From Streptomyces xantholiticus (GTDB taxonomy: Bacteria > Actinomycetota > Actinomycetes > Streptomycetales > Streptomycetaceae): a stretch of DNA of 64,000 nt. The translations under genes were made by a program, and so were the position numbers. The notes beneath the pieces were generated by a model. It worked only from the letters and a program-made list of their open reading frames with translations. It made no database searches and was not told the DNA's origin. This document shows, piece after piece, positions 35,772 to 45,395 of this stretch; the first letter of the stretch is position 1, and every line of letters starts with the position of its first letter. The stretch lies in NCBI RefSeq assembly GCF_014651015.1, contig NZ_BMWB01000009.1, positions 44,093 to 108,092 of the forward strand. Direction: 5' to 3'.

Positions 35772-37280
35772 GTGGACCTCGCTCTGGCGCCCGAGACCTT
35801 GGCGCGATGGCAGTTCGGCATCACCACCGTCTACCACTTCCTCTTCGTGCCCCTCACGATCTCGCTCGCCGCGCTCACCGCCGGCCTGCAGACCGCCTGG
35901 GTGCGGACGGGCAAGGAGAAGTACCTCAAGGCAACGAAGTTCTGGGGCAAGCTCTTTCTGATCAACATCGCCATGGGTGTGGTCACGGGCATCGTGCAGG
36001 AGTTCCAGTTCGGCATGAACTGGTCCGACTACTCCCGCTTCGTCGGTGACATCTTCGGTGCACCGCTCGCCTTCGAGGCGCTGATCGCCTTCTTCTTCGA
36101 GTCCACCTTCATCGGGCTGTGGATCTTCGGCTGGGACAAGCTGCCGCAGAAAATCCACCTGGCCTGCATCTGGATGGTCTCGATCGGCACCATCCTGTCG
36201 GCGTACTTCATCCTGGCGGCCAACTCCTGGATGCAGCACCCGGTCGGCTACCGGATCAACGAGGAGCGGGGCCGGGCGGAGCTCACCGACTTCTGGCTCG
36301 TGCTGACCCAGAACACGGCGCTCACCCAGTTCTTCCACACCATGACGGCAGCCTTCCTGGTCGGCGGCGCCTTCATGGCGGGCATCTCGGCCTTCCATCT
36401 GGCACGCCGGAAGCATGTGCCGGTGATGCGCAGTTCGCTGCGAGTGGGCCTGGTCACCGTCGCCGTCGCCGGGCTGATGACCGCCGTCAGTGGCGATCTG
36501 CTCGGCAAGGTGATGTACGAGCAGCAGCCCATGAAGATGGCGGCCGCCGAGGCGCTGTGGGACGGCGAGGCGCCCGCACCGTTCTCCGTCTTCGCCTACG
36601 GAGACGTGGACAAGGGACACAACAAGGTCGCCGTCGAGATTCCCGGCCTGCTCTCCTTCCTGGCACACAGCGACTTCGACTCGTACGTGCCCGGCATCAA
36701 CGACGTGAACGAGCAGCTCCAGGAGGAACACGGTCCCGGCGACTATCGCCCGAACATCCCCGTCGCCTACTGGGGCTTCCGCTGGATGATCGGCTTCGGC
36801 ATGGCGTCGCTGACCATCGGGATGATCGGACTCTGGCTGACCAGGAGAAAGTTCCTGCTGCCCCGCGCACTGCGGACGGGCGAGGACGAGGTGCCGAATC
36901 TGGTGCTCTTCAGGAGCAAGGCGCTCAGTCCCCGGCTGGGCAGGTGGTACTGGCTGATCGCCCTGTGGACGATGGCCTTCCCGCTGATCGCCAACTCCTG
37001 GGGCTGGATCTTCACCGAGATGGGCAGGCAGCCGTGGGTCGTCTACGGCGTGCTCCGCACCCGCGACGCCGTCTCCCCCGGAGTCTCGCAGGGCGAGGTC
37101 CTCATATCGATGGGCGTCTTCACCCTGCTCTACGCGGTGCTCGCCGTGATCGAGGTCAGGCTGCTCCTGAAGTACGTCAAGGCAGGGCCGCCCGAACTGA
37201 CCGAGGCCGACCTCAACCCGCCCACCAAGATCGGCGGCGACGACCGTGACGCCGACCGGCCGATGGCCTTCTCCTACTGA
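35772..37280 (+). CDS. cydA: Cytochrome bd oxidase subunit I
   Basis: 502 residues, GTG start, about nine membrane segments. Reduces oxygen to water from menaquinol without proton pumping; high oxygen affinity. TTVYHFLFVPLTISLAA near 18-35 contains a haem ligand His, and GRQPWVVYGVLRT near 420 is a family signature. The Q-loop is the short actinobacterial form. Rex-controlled; transcribed with cydB and probably cydDC. Confidence 0.96.
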   Translation: MDLALAPETLARWQFGITTVYHFLFVPLTISLAALTAGLQTAWVRTGKEKYLKATKFWGKLFLINIAMGVVTGIVQEFQFGMNWSDYSRFVGDIFGAPLAFEALIAFFFESTFIGLWIFGWDKLPQKIHLACIWMVSIGTILSAYFILAANSWMQHPVGYRINEERGRAELTDFWLVLTQNTALTQFFHTMTAAFLVGGAFMAGISAFHLARRKHVPVMRSSLRVGLVTVAVAGLMTAVSGDLLGKVMYEQQPMKMAAAEALWDGEAPAPFSVFAYGDVDKGHNKVAVEIPGLLSFLAHSDFDSYVPGINDVNEQLQEEHGPGDYRPNIPVAYWGFRWMIGFGMASLTIGMIGLWLTRRKFLLPRALRTGEDEVPNLVLFRSKALSPRLGRWYWLIALWTMAFPLIANSWGWIFTEMGRQPWVVYGVLRTRDAVSPGVSQGEVLISMGVFTLLYAVLAVIEVRLLLKYVKAGPPELTEADLNPPTKIGGDDRDADRPMAFSY

Positions 37281-37303
37281 GGCCGCTGAGGAGCTGCTGA
37301 GGC

Positions 37304-38305
37304 ATGGAACTCCACAACGTCTGGTTCGTACTCATCGCCGTCCTGTGGATCGGCTACTTCTTTCTCGAGGGCTTCGACTTCGGAATCGGCGTCCTCACCA
37401 AGCTGCTGGCGAGGGACCGCACCGAGCGCCGCGTGCTGATCAACACCATCGGGCCGGTCTGGGACGGCAATGAGGTGTGGCTGCTCACCGCGGGCGGGGC
37501 GACGTTCGCCGCCTTCCCCGAGTGGTACGCCACGCTCTTCTCGGGCTTCTACCTCCCGCTGCTGCTCATCCTGGTCTGTCTGATCATCCGCGGAGTCGCG
37601 TTCGAGTACCGGCACAAGCGGGAGGAGGAGCGCTGGCAGACCAACTGGGAGCACGCGATCTTCTGGACCTCGCTGCTGCCGGCCTTCCTGTGGGGCGTGG
37701 CCTTCGGCAACATCGTGCGCGGCGTGAAGATCGACGAGAACAAGGAGTACGTCGGCGGCCTGGTCGATCTGCTCAACCCGTACGCACTGCTCGGCGGACT
37801 GGTCACGCTCGCGCTGTTCACCTTCCACGGGGCGGTCTTCGCGGCACTCAAGACGCTGGGAGACATCAGGACCCGGGCCAGGGCGATGGCGGTGAAGCTG
37901 GGGCTGTTCGCCCTCGTCCCGGCGCTCGGGTTCCTGCTGTGGACCCAGGCGTCGCGCGGTGACGGCAAGAGCCTGGTGGCGCTGGTCGTCGCGGTGCTGG
38001 CGCTGACCGGTGCCGTCGGGGCCGTCAAGGCGGGCCGGGAAGGCTGGTCGTTCGGCCTCTCGGGAGTCACCATCGCCACCGCGGTGGCAATGCTCTTCCT
38101 GGCGCTCTTCCCGAACGTCATGCCGTCCACGCTCGACGGGGACTGGAGCCTGACGGTCACCAATGCCTCGTCGAGCCCGTACACGCTGAAGATCATGACC
38201 TGGTGCGCGGCGATCGCGGCACCGCTGGTCATGCTCTACCAGGGGTGGACGTACTGGGTCTTCCGCAAGCGGATCGGCACCCAGCACATAGCCGACGCCC
38301 ACTAG
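37304..38305 (+). CDS. cydB: Cytochrome bd oxidase subunit II
   Basis: 333 residues, eight or so membrane segments. Starts MELHNVWFVLIAVLWIGYFF with LEGFDFGIGVL, the CydB signature. 23 nt after cydA and 6 nt before cydDC, so the three are one operon. Confidence 0.96.
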   Translation: MELHNVWFVLIAVLWIGYFFLEGFDFGIGVLTKLLARDRTERRVLINTIGPVWDGNEVWLLTAGGATFAAFPEWYATLFSGFYLPLLLILVCLIIRGVAFEYRHKREEERWQTNWEHAIFWTSLLPAFLWGVAFGNIVRGVKIDENKEYVGGLVDLLNPYALLGGLVTLALFTFHGAVFAALKTLGDIRTRARAMAVKLGLFALVPALGFLLWTQASRGDGKSLVALVVAVLALTGAVGAVKAGREGWSFGLSGVTIATAVAMLFLALFPNVMPSTLDGDWSLTVTNASSSPYTLKIMTWCAAIAAPLVMLYQGWTYWVFRKRIGTQHIADAH

Positions 38306-38311
38306 CGGGGG

Positions 38312-41300
38312 ATGTTTCACGTGAAACCGATCGATCCGCGCCTGCTGCGGTACGCACGCGCCACCCGCGGTTTCCTGGCAGCGGTGGTGGTGCTCGGGGT
38401 CGTCGGAGCGGCCTTGGTCATCGCGCAGGCGATGCTCATCGCCGAGGTGGTGGTGGGGGCGTTCCAGCGGGGGCTGCCGGTCGCCGACCTCGCTGCCCCC
38501 CTGACCCTGCTGGCCGCGGTGGCGGTCGGCAGGGCGGCCGTCTCCTGGCTGACCGAGCTGGCCGCGCACCGGGCCAGCGCCGCGGTGAAGTCCGAGCTTC
38601 GGCGCAGGTTGCTGAACCGGGCCGCCGAGCTCGGTCCGGGCCGGCTGAGCGCGCATGGGCCCTCCCCTGCTCAAAGCGCTGGGGAAGGCACCGGTTCGCT
38701 CGTCGCCCTGGCCACCCGCGGCGTCGACGCGCTGGACGACTACTTCTCGCGCTATCTGCCCCAGCTCGGCCTCGCGGTCGTGGTGCCCGTCGCGGTGCTG
38801 GCGCGGATCGTCACCGAGGACTGGGTCTCGGCCGCGGTCATCGTGGTGACCCTGCCCTTGATTCCGCTCTTCATGGTGCTGATCGGCTGGGCCACGCGGA
38901 CGACCATGGACCGCCAGTGGCGGCTGCTGTCCCGGCTCTCCGGTCACTTCCTCGACGTGGTCGCCGGGCTGCCGACGCTGAAGGTGTTCGGCCGGGCGAA
39001 GGCGCAGGCCGAGTCGATCCGCACCATCACCACCCAGTACCGGCAGGCGACCCTGCGCACGCTGCGGATCGCGTTCCTTTCGTCGTTCGCGCTGGAGCTG
39101 CTGTCCACGCTGTCGGTGGCCCTGGTCGCCGTCGGTATCGGTATGCGTCTGGTCCACGGCGATCTGGATCTGTACACGGGGCTCGTCATCCTGATCCTCG
39201 CCCCCGAGGCCTATCTGCCGATCCGGCAGGTGGGTGCCCAGTTCCACGCCGCCGCCGAGGGGCTCTCCGCGGCGGAGGAGATCTTCGAGGTACTCGAGAC
39301 CGCACCCCGACGCTCGGGCGGGTCCCCCGTCCCGGGCACGCTCCGGCTGGAGGTCGACGCGGTCACCGTCCGCCACAAGCGGCGCAGTGAAGCGTCGCTG
39401 GACGCCGCCTCGCTGGTGGTGGAGCCCGGCGAGACCGTCGCACTCGTGGGGGAGAGCGGCGTCGGCAAGTCCACGTTGCTCGACGTCCTGCTCGGCTTCG
39501 TGGACCCGGTGGAGGGGCGGGTGCGAATCGGCGGGACGGATCTCGCCGACCTGGACATGGAACGGTGGCGGGAGCAGATCGCCTGGGTCCCCCAGCGGCC
39601 GTATCTCTTCTCCGGGACGATCGCCGAGAACGTGCGGCTCGCGCGGCCGGACGCTGACGACGCGGCGGTCCTGGCAGCGCTTCGGGAGGCGGGGGCGTAC
39701 GAGTTCGTCTCCGAGCTCCCCCTGGGGCCGGAAACTCCGATCGGGGAGGACGGCGCCGGTCTCTCGGCAGGTCAGCGGCAACGGCTCGCGCTGGCACGGG
39801 CGTTCCTGGCGGACCGGCCGCTGCTGCTGCTCGACGAGCCGACGGCCGCGCTGGACGGGGCCACGGAAGAGGGCATCGTCGAGGCGGTGGGCAGGCTGGC
39901 ACGGGGACGGACGGTGCTGCTGGTCGTGCACCGCCCGGCACTCCTGGCGGTGGCGGACCGGGTGGTCACCCTCTCCCGTACGGCAGAGGCAGCCGCGTCA
40001 ACCGCAGACCCCGTGGCACCGGCAGGCACGGCCGGGACGCGGGCCCCGGCGGCGGCACGGACAGGTACGGAGGCCGGTACGGAGGCACCCTGGGCTGCCG
40101 CACCACAGGCGCCGGTCCGGATCCGGAAGGGCCGGTCACCGCTGGTGCGGGTGCGTGGGGCCGCCCGTCATCTGCGCGGACGGCTCGCTCTGGCCCTTCT
40201 GCTGAGCAGTCTGGCCCTCGGCTCCGCCGTCGGGCTCATGGCCGTCTCCGGTTGGCTCATTTCCCGTGCGTCCGAACAGCCGCCGGTACTCCATCTGATG
40301 GTGGCCGTGACGGCGACCAGGGCCTTCGGCATCGGACGGGCGGTGTTCCGGTACGCGGAGCGCCTCGTCTCCCACGACGCCGTCCTGCGGATGCTCGCCG
40401 AGCTGCGGGTCGCGGTGTACGCCAGGCTCGAACGCATCGCCCCGGCCGGACTCGGCAGGACCCGGCGCGGTGACCTGCTGTCCCGGCTCGTCGCCGATGT
40501 GGACGCCCTTCAGGACTACTGGCTGCGCTGGATGCTGCCCGCCGCCACGGCTGTTCTCGTCGGCGCCGGATCCGTCGGCTTCACGGCCTGGCTGCTGCCC
40601 GAGGCCGGTGCGGTCCTGGCCGTCGGCCTGCTTCTGGCGGGAGTCGGCGTACCGCTGATCAGCGGTATGTTCGCCCGGCGTGCGGAAGAGCAACTGGCCC
40701 CGGCGCGCGGCTCCTTGGCCACCAGGGTCGTCGACCTGCTGCGCGGAAAGGCCGAACTGACCGTCGCCGGTGCGCTCCCCCGGCGCCTCGACTCGATACG
40801 TGACGCGGACCGGACGCTGACCCGCATCGCCGCACGGCAAGCCGCCGCCACGGCGCTCGGCGCCGGCTTCTCGGCCCTCGTCTGCGGGCTGACCGTGGTG
40901 TGTGCCGCGGTGGTCGGCGTTCGGGCGGTGTCGGGGGGACGTCTCGACGGCGTCTGCCTGGCGGTCGTCGTGCTCACGCCCCTCGCCGCCTTCGAGGCCG
41001 TGACCGCCCTGCCCGTCGCCGTGCAGTACCGGCGACGTGTGTCGCGCAGCGCCGAGCGGGTGCACGAGGTCCTCGACGCGCCTGTCCCCGTCCGGGAGCC
41101 GGAACGGCCGGCCACCCCGCCCCACACCGCCTTCCCGCTGGTGCTGCGCGGGGTCGGCGCCCGCTACGTGGATCAGGAGCGGGACGCGCTGAGCGGTTTC
41201 GACCTGAACCTGACCGCAGGCAAGCGGTTCGCCGTCGTCGGTGTCTCCGGCTCGGGCAAGACGACACTCGCGCAGGTGCTGCTCCGCTTCCTGGACGCCG

Positions 41301-41941
41301 GCGCGGGGACGTACACCATCGGCGGTGTCGACGCGGCCTCCATGGAGAGCGACGCGGTGCGGCGGTACGTGGGACTGTGCGCCCAGGACGCCCACCTCTT
41401 CGACAGTTCGGTACGGGAGAACCTACGGCTGGCGCGCACGGACGCGACCGAGGAGGAGCTGAGGCGGGCGCTGGACGACGCACGGCTGCTGGAATGGGTC
41501 GACGCCCTGCCCGACGGGCTCGACACCCTCGTCGGCGAGCACGGCGCCCAGTTGTCCGGCGGTCAGCGGCAGAGGCTGGCTCTGGCACGCGCGCTGCTGG
41601 CCGGGTTCCCGGTGCTCGTGCTGGACGAGCCCGCCGAGCACCTCGACCTGGCGACGGCTGACGCGCTCACCGCCGACCTGCTGGCGGCGACCGGGCGGCA
41701 GGCGGCAACGGGCACCGGCACAGCAGCCGGCGAGGCTCCCGCGACCGTCCTCATCACCCACCGGTTGCGCGGCCTGGAGGCGGTCGACGAGGTCGTCGTC
41801 CTGTCGGCGGGGCAGGTCGTGCAGCGCGGACCGTACGACGATCTCGCCGTTGTCGAGGGCCCGTTCCGGACGATGCTGGAGCGTGAACGGGCCACGGACG
41901 GGATCGGCACCCGACCGTCCCTGTCACATGGGACCCGCTAG
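38312..41941 (+). CDS. cydDC: CydD-CydC fused ABC exporter for bd oxidase assembly
   Basis: 1209 residues, a natural fusion of the CydD and CydC half-transporters that export glutathione/cysteine-type thiols and are needed to assemble bd oxidase. Membrane domain 1 (30-330), NBD1 with GESGVGKST near 379 and LSAGQRQRL near 484; a Thr/Ala/Pro linker (560-605); membrane domain 2; NBD2 with GVSGSGKTT near 977 and LSGGQRQRL near 1080. Start ATG lies two bases before parS site 4, so the N-terminus is MFHVKPIDPR. Fusion is known in actinobacteria. Confidence 0.94.
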   Translation: MFHVKPIDPRLLRYARATRGFLAAVVVLGVVGAALVIAQAMLIAEVVVGAFQRGLPVADLAAPLTLLAAVAVGRAAVSWLTELAAHRASAAVKSELRRRLLNRAAELGPGRLSAHGPSPAQSAGEGTGSLVALATRGVDALDDYFSRYLPQLGLAVVVPVAVLARIVTEDWVSAAVIVVTLPLIPLFMVLIGWATRTTMDRQWRLLSRLSGHFLDVVAGLPTLKVFGRAKAQAESIRTITTQYRQATLRTLRIAFLSSFALELLSTLSVALVAVGIGMRLVHGDLDLYTGLVILILAPEAYLPIRQVGAQFHAAAEGLSAAEEIFEVLETAPRRSGGSPVPGTLRLEVDAVTVRHKRRSEASLDAASLVVEPGETVALVGESGVGKSTLLDVLLGFVDPVEGRVRIGGTDLADLDMERWREQIAWVPQRPYLFSGTIAENVRLARPDADDAAVLAALREAGAYEFVSELPLGPETPIGEDGAGLSAGQRQRLALARAFLADRPLLLLDEPTAALDGATEEGIVEAVGRLARGRTVLLVVHRPALLAVADRVVTLSRTAEAAASTADPVAPAGTAGTRAPAAARTGTEAGTEAPWAAAPQAPVRIRKGRSPLVRVRGAARHLRGRLALALLLSSLALGSAVGLMAVSGWLISRASEQPPVLHLMVAVTATRAFGIGRAVFRYAERLVSHDAVLRMLAELRVAVYARLERIAPAGLGRTRRGDLLSRLVADVDALQDYWLRWMLPAATAVLVGAGSVGFTAWLLPEAGAVLAVGLLLAGVGVPLISGMFARRAEEQLAPARGSLATRVVDLLRGKAELTVAGALPRRLDSIRDADRTLTRIAARQAAATALGAGFSALVCGLTVVCAAVVGVRAVSGGRLDGVCLAVVVLTPLAAFEAVTALPVAVQYRRRVSRSAERVHEVLDAPVPVREPERPATPPHTAFPLVLRGVGARYVDQERDALSGFDLNLTAGKRFAVVGVSGSGKTTLAQVLLRFLDAGAGTYTIGGVDAASMESDAVRRYVGLCAQDAHLFDSSVRENLRLARTDATEEELRRALDDARLLEWVDALPDGLDTLVGEHGAQLSGGQRQRLALARALLAGFPVLVLDEPAEHLDLATADALTADLLAATGRQAATGTGTAAGEAPATVLITHRLRGLEAVDEVVVLSAGQVVQRGPYDDLAVVEGPFRTMLERERATDGIGTRPSLSHGTR
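38314..38327. other. parS site 4, inside the cydDC start
   Basis: Exact GTTTCACGTGAAAC beginning at the third base of the cydDC ATG and covering codons 1-6 (MFHVKP). Confidence 0.93.
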
Positions 41942-41950
41942 CCCCGGGGC

Positions 41951-42150
41951 GTGACCTCGCGGGAATCGGAGGGCCTGCTCGACGCCGCGGCTCGGGCGGC
42001 CCGCACACTTCCTGGCCTGTCCGCCGAGGTCACCGCAGCTGCTGGAGGCCATGCACCCGGGGCGGCACGGGCTCGAACTGCACGCGACCCTCGACCGCAT
42101 CCGCCGCACGCCCGCCGAGCGGTTCGGCCCGCCGGATGAGGTTCCGCAGG
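41951..42150 (+). pseudogene. Decayed 5' remnant of a sensor histidine kinase
   Basis: From a GTG at 41951 the frame reads VTSRESEGLLDAAARAARTL then PGLSAEVT, typical of the N-terminus of Streptomyces GAF-domain sensor kinases. The frame then breaks near 42020-42036 and the usual continuation appears in another frame: QLLEAM, LELHATLDRIRR, as in kinases with LLEAVMSVG and LELxxTLxRI. After about 42120 the GAF domain fades, and no dimerisation or ATPase domain remains. Family assignment rests on a short match. Confidence 0.55.
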
Positions 42151-42430
42151 CCCGCTGCGCAGCCCGCCGGCAGGCAGTCCGACGCTGCCGTCAGCGACCG
42201 CACCATGGTGACGCGGGAGGGGCCCGCCGAGGGCCGCCCCCGATCCTCGTACGGTACGACTGATCCCGCCCCGTACTACCCGGCCCGCGCCGGCCGGCAC
42301 CTCGTACGGCCTGATCCGGACGGGAGGCCTCGCTCGTGGTCGCCCGAGTTGCGGCTGTGACTGGGCCAGTCGGCCGTACGACACCGCATCGGTCCCTGCG
42401 ATCCGGCGGTTCCTGGGTGACGATCCGTGA
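42151..42430. other. Intergenic region, no gene seen
   Basis: About 280 nt between the kinase remnant and the M23 peptidase gene. Frames here are short and lack family features; may hold more decayed kinase sequence and the peptidase promoter. Confidence 0.45.
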
Positions 42431-43477
42431 ATGTGCTTGAAACACCGCGACCGGATGCTGATCGTCCCGGTGATGCTGTGCGCGCTCCTCGGCACACCGG
42501 CCCCCACCGCCGTGGCGAACGACGGCCCGGCGCCTCCGACCGGTGTCGAGGTGGCGCGGCTCTACGCGGAGGCGGCCAAGGCGACGGAGCAGTACGAGAA
42601 GGGCCGGCGCGCCGCCGACCGGCAACGGGTCACGGCCGGTCGGCTCCAGGACAGACTGACGCAGCAACGGGAACGCCTCGACGCCGTCCACGACACCCTC
42701 GGCGGCGTCGCGCGCGAGCAGTACCGCACCGGCGGTTCGCTCGCCCTCACCGGTCGGCTGCTGCTCGCGGACGACCCGGACGCGCTGCTGCGCGGCTACC
42801 GTGTCGCCGAACGGGCCGAGAAGGCCGTGAGCCGGCTGCTGGACCAGGAGCGGGCGGCCGAGCGGGAGCTCGCCGCGGCAGAGGCGGACGCCGACGCCGC
42901 CTGGCAGGACCTCGCCGCACGCAGCACGCGACTGGCGGCCGTCAAGCGGGGCATCGAGACCAAGCTGGAGACGGCGCAGTGGAAACTGCAGGCCGAGGCG
43001 GACAGCAGCGCGGCAGCGGGCAAGTGCGCGGGGGCCGTGCGTCTGAAGCAGCCGGGCGGCCCGCCGAAGGGCCTCGAGTGGGTGGCGCCCGTGAAGGACT
43101 ACAGCCTGTCCGCCGGATTCGACAGTGCGGGGGAGATGTGGGCGCACCGCCACACGGGCCAGGACTTCGCCGTGGGCATCGGTGCTCCCGTGCGGTCCGT
43201 CGGGGCGGGCCGGGTCACCTCGGTCTCCTGCGGCGGAGGCTTCGGCATGCAGGTCCTGGTGCAGCACCCCAACGGCTACTACTCGCAGTACGCCCACCTG
43301 GCAGGCGTCACCGTCGACCAGGGCGAGCAGGTGGCCACCGGCCAGTGGATCGGCCAGGCGGGCACGACGGGCAACTCGACGGGACCGCACCTGCACTTCG
43401 AGGTGCGGCTCACGCCGTATCTGGGCTCGGGGGTGGACCCGGTGTCCTGGCTGCGCGAGCGCGGCGTGTACCTCTGA
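42431..43477 (+). CDS. Secreted M23 (lysostaphin-type) peptidase with coiled coil
   Basis: 348 residues. Signal peptide at 1-35 (LIVPVMLCALLGTPAPTAVA). A helical coiled-coil region (40-200) is followed by an M23 domain with HTGQD (His-x3-Asp) near 238 and PHLHFEV near 320, the zinc ligands. Either cuts peptidoglycan crosslinks or, as an EnvC-like protein, activates an amidase. All zinc ligands look intact, so an enzyme is likely. Confidence 0.9.
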   Translation: MCLKHRDRMLIVPVMLCALLGTPAPTAVANDGPAPPTGVEVARLYAEAAKATEQYEKGRRAADRQRVTAGRLQDRLTQQRERLDAVHDTLGGVAREQYRTGGSLALTGRLLLADDPDALLRGYRVAERAEKAVSRLLDQERAAERELAAAEADADAAWQDLAARSTRLAAVKRGIETKLETAQWKLQAEADSSAAAGKCAGAVRLKQPGGPPKGLEWVAPVKDYSLSAGFDSAGEMWAHRHTGQDFAVGIGAPVRSVGAGRVTSVSCGGGFGMQVLVQHPNGYYSQYAHLAGVTVDQGEQVATGQWIGQAGTTGNSTGPHLHFEVRLTPYLGSGVDPVSWLRERGVYL

Positions 43478-43507
43478 CCCCGGGGCCCTGGAGCCCGCTG
43501 CCCTGCG

Positions 43508-44377
43508 TCAGGCCTTCTGCTGCTCCGCGCGCCGGGCGACGATCTGCTCGATGACCACCGCGACACCGTCCTCGTTGTTGGCGACCGTCCGTCCGGAAGC
43601 GGCGGCGATCACATCGGGGTGCGCGTTGCCCATGGCGTAGGACGTGCCGGCCCAGGTCAGCATCTCCACGTCGTTCGGCATGTCGCCGAAGGCCACCACC
43701 TCGTCGGCGGAGATCCCGCGCTGCGCACAGCACAGTGCGAGGGTGCTGGCCTTGCTCACCCCCAGACCGCTGACCTCCAGTAGGGACGTCGGACTGGAAC
43801 GGGTGAAGGAAGCGAGCTCGCCCGCCGCCGTACGGGCGAGGGTGAGGAAGCCGTCGGGCGTCAGCTCGGGGTGGTGAGCCAGCAGCTTGATCACCGGGGC
43901 GCCCTCGCCCGGCTGTTCCTCGTGGAGCAGCTTCTCGGCCGAGGCGACGGTGGCCCCGGGGTCGAGGTGGAAGGGCGGATAGGCGGGTTCGTAGTGGATG
44001 CCTGTGGTGAGCTCGACCGCGAACGAGGTGCCGGGGGCGGTGGCGCGCAGCGTCCGTACGACGTCCATGGCGGTCGATCGCGACAGGTCGCGGACCTCCA
44101 GCAGCTTGCCGCCGGCGTGCAGGTCGACCACTGCGGCGCCGTTCGCGCAGATCGCGAGGCCGTGGCCGTGGACGTGGTCGCTGACGACGTCCATCCAGCG
44201 GGCCGGCCTGCCGGTGACGAAGAAGACCTCGATCCCGACCGCCTCTGCTGCGGCGAGTGCGGCGATCGTCCGGTCGGAGACCGATTTGTCGTCCCGCAGC
44301 AGAGTGCCGTCGAGGTCGGTGGCGATCAGCCGGGGTGTGGTGGTGGGCATGCGGCGGGGATCGGTAGCTGAGGTCAC
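43508..44377 (-). CDS. Cof-type HAD hydrolase
   Basis: 289 residues from GTG 44377 (VTSATDPRR) with GGGAG upstream; ATG 44350 (MPTTTPRL) is the alternative. Motif I ATDLDGTLLRDD, motif II VTGRPARW and motif IV FGDMPNDVEML are present, with the C2B cap typical of sugar-phosphate phosphatases. A related protein lies at 53840. Confidence 0.88.
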   Translation of the reverse strand: MTSATDPRRMPTTTPRLIATDLDGTLLRDDKSVSDRTIAALAAAEAVGIEVFFVTGRPARWMDVVSDHVHGHGLAICANGAAVVDLHAGGKLLEVRDLSRSTAMDVVRTLRATAPGTSFAVELTTGIHYEPAYPPFHLDPGATVASAEKLLHEEQPGEGAPVIKLLAHHPELTPDGFLTLARTAAGELASFTRSSPTSLLEVSGLGVSKASTLALCCAQRGISADEVVAFGDMPNDVEMLTWAGTSYAMGNAHPDVIAAASGRTVANNEDGVAVVIEQIVARRAEQQKA

Positions 44378-44472
44378 AGATCCATTCTCCCGTACTGGGG
44401 TGCACGGGCGTGCGAGAGGGCGCACATCTGAGTGGGCGACTCGGCGAGGTCCCGCCACGTACTCTCGAGGGC

Positions 44473-45372
44473 ATGCGTCTGAGCACTGTGATACTCCCCG
44501 TCCGCCCCTGGCGCAGCGGTGGCCGCGACGAGTGGCTGCGCGCCGAGCAGCTCGGTTTCCACACCGCGTACACGTACGACCACTTGTCGTGGCGGACCTT
44601 TCGCGACGGCCCCTGGTACGGCGCCGTTCCGACGCTGACCGCCGCTGCCGCGGCGACCGAGCGGCTGCGGCTCGGCACGCTGGTCACCTCGCCGAACTTC
44701 CGGCATCCGGTGACGCTGGCCAAGGACCTGATCTCGCTGGACGACATCTCCGGCGGTCGCTTCACTCTGGGCATCGGCGCCGGCGGCACGGGCTTCGACG
44801 CCACCGCGCTGGGTCAGGAGGCGTGGACACCGCGGGAACGGGCCGACCGCTTCGCCGAGTTCGTGCCGCTGCTCGACCGGCTGCTGACCGAGGACTCCGT
44901 GACCCACGAGGGGGACTTCTACTCGGCGGATCAGGCGCGGAACATCCCGGGGTGTGTGCAGCGGCCCCGGTTGCCGTTCGCCGTCGCGGCGACCGGCCCG
45001 CGGGGACTGAAGCTGGCGGCGCGGTACGGGCAGGCCTGGGTGACCACAGGGGACCCGAAGCTGTTCGAGACGGGCAGCCCGGAGCAGTCCCTCGAGGCCA
45101 TCCGAGGCCAGATCGACAAGCTGGCGAAGGTTTGTGCCGACACTGGCCGTGAGGTGTCCGAGCTGGACAAGGTGCTGCTCACCGGCTTCACCCCCGACCG
45201 GGGCCGTCCCCTCGAGTCGCTGGACGCGTTCGTGGACTTCGCCGGCCGGCACTTCGAGCTCGGATTCACCGAGATCGCCATCCATGCACCGATCCCGGAC
45301 TCCGACTTCGCCGCCGATCAGGCGGTCTTCGAGCGGATCGCGACCGAGGCCCTGGCACAACTGGGCGGCTGA
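44473..45372 (+). CDS. LLM-class (F420/FMN) oxidoreductase
   Basis: 299 residues, ATG at 44473 (MRLSTVILPVRPW). Bacterial-luciferase-like TIM barrel: YDHLSW near 35, LGTLVTSPNFRHP near 75 and SGGRFTLGIGAGG near 95. Family members bind F420 or FMN; the substrate is unknown. Divergent from the HAD gene. Confidence 0.87.
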   Translation: MRLSTVILPVRPWRSGGRDEWLRAEQLGFHTAYTYDHLSWRTFRDGPWYGAVPTLTAAAAATERLRLGTLVTSPNFRHPVTLAKDLISLDDISGGRFTLGIGAGGTGFDATALGQEAWTPRERADRFAEFVPLLDRLLTEDSVTHEGDFYSADQARNIPGCVQRPRLPFAVAATGPRGLKLAARYGQAWVTTGDPKLFETGSPEQSLEAIRGQIDKLAKVCADTGREVSELDKVLLTGFTPDRGRPLESLDAFVDFAGRHFELGFTEIAIHAPIPDSDFAADQAVFERIATEALAQLGG

Positions 45373-45395
45373 CGGGTCCGAAGGCGGCCCGCCCT

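Noticed and set aside
37274..39931. 885-codon minus-strand frame opposite cydB/cydDC
   Set aside because: Low-complexity Gln/Arg/Glu composition typical of antisense to GC-rich genes.
42151..42430. Small frames between the kinase remnant and the M23 gene
   Set aside because: No ribosome site, no conserved motif, and composition consistent with non-coding or decayed DNA.
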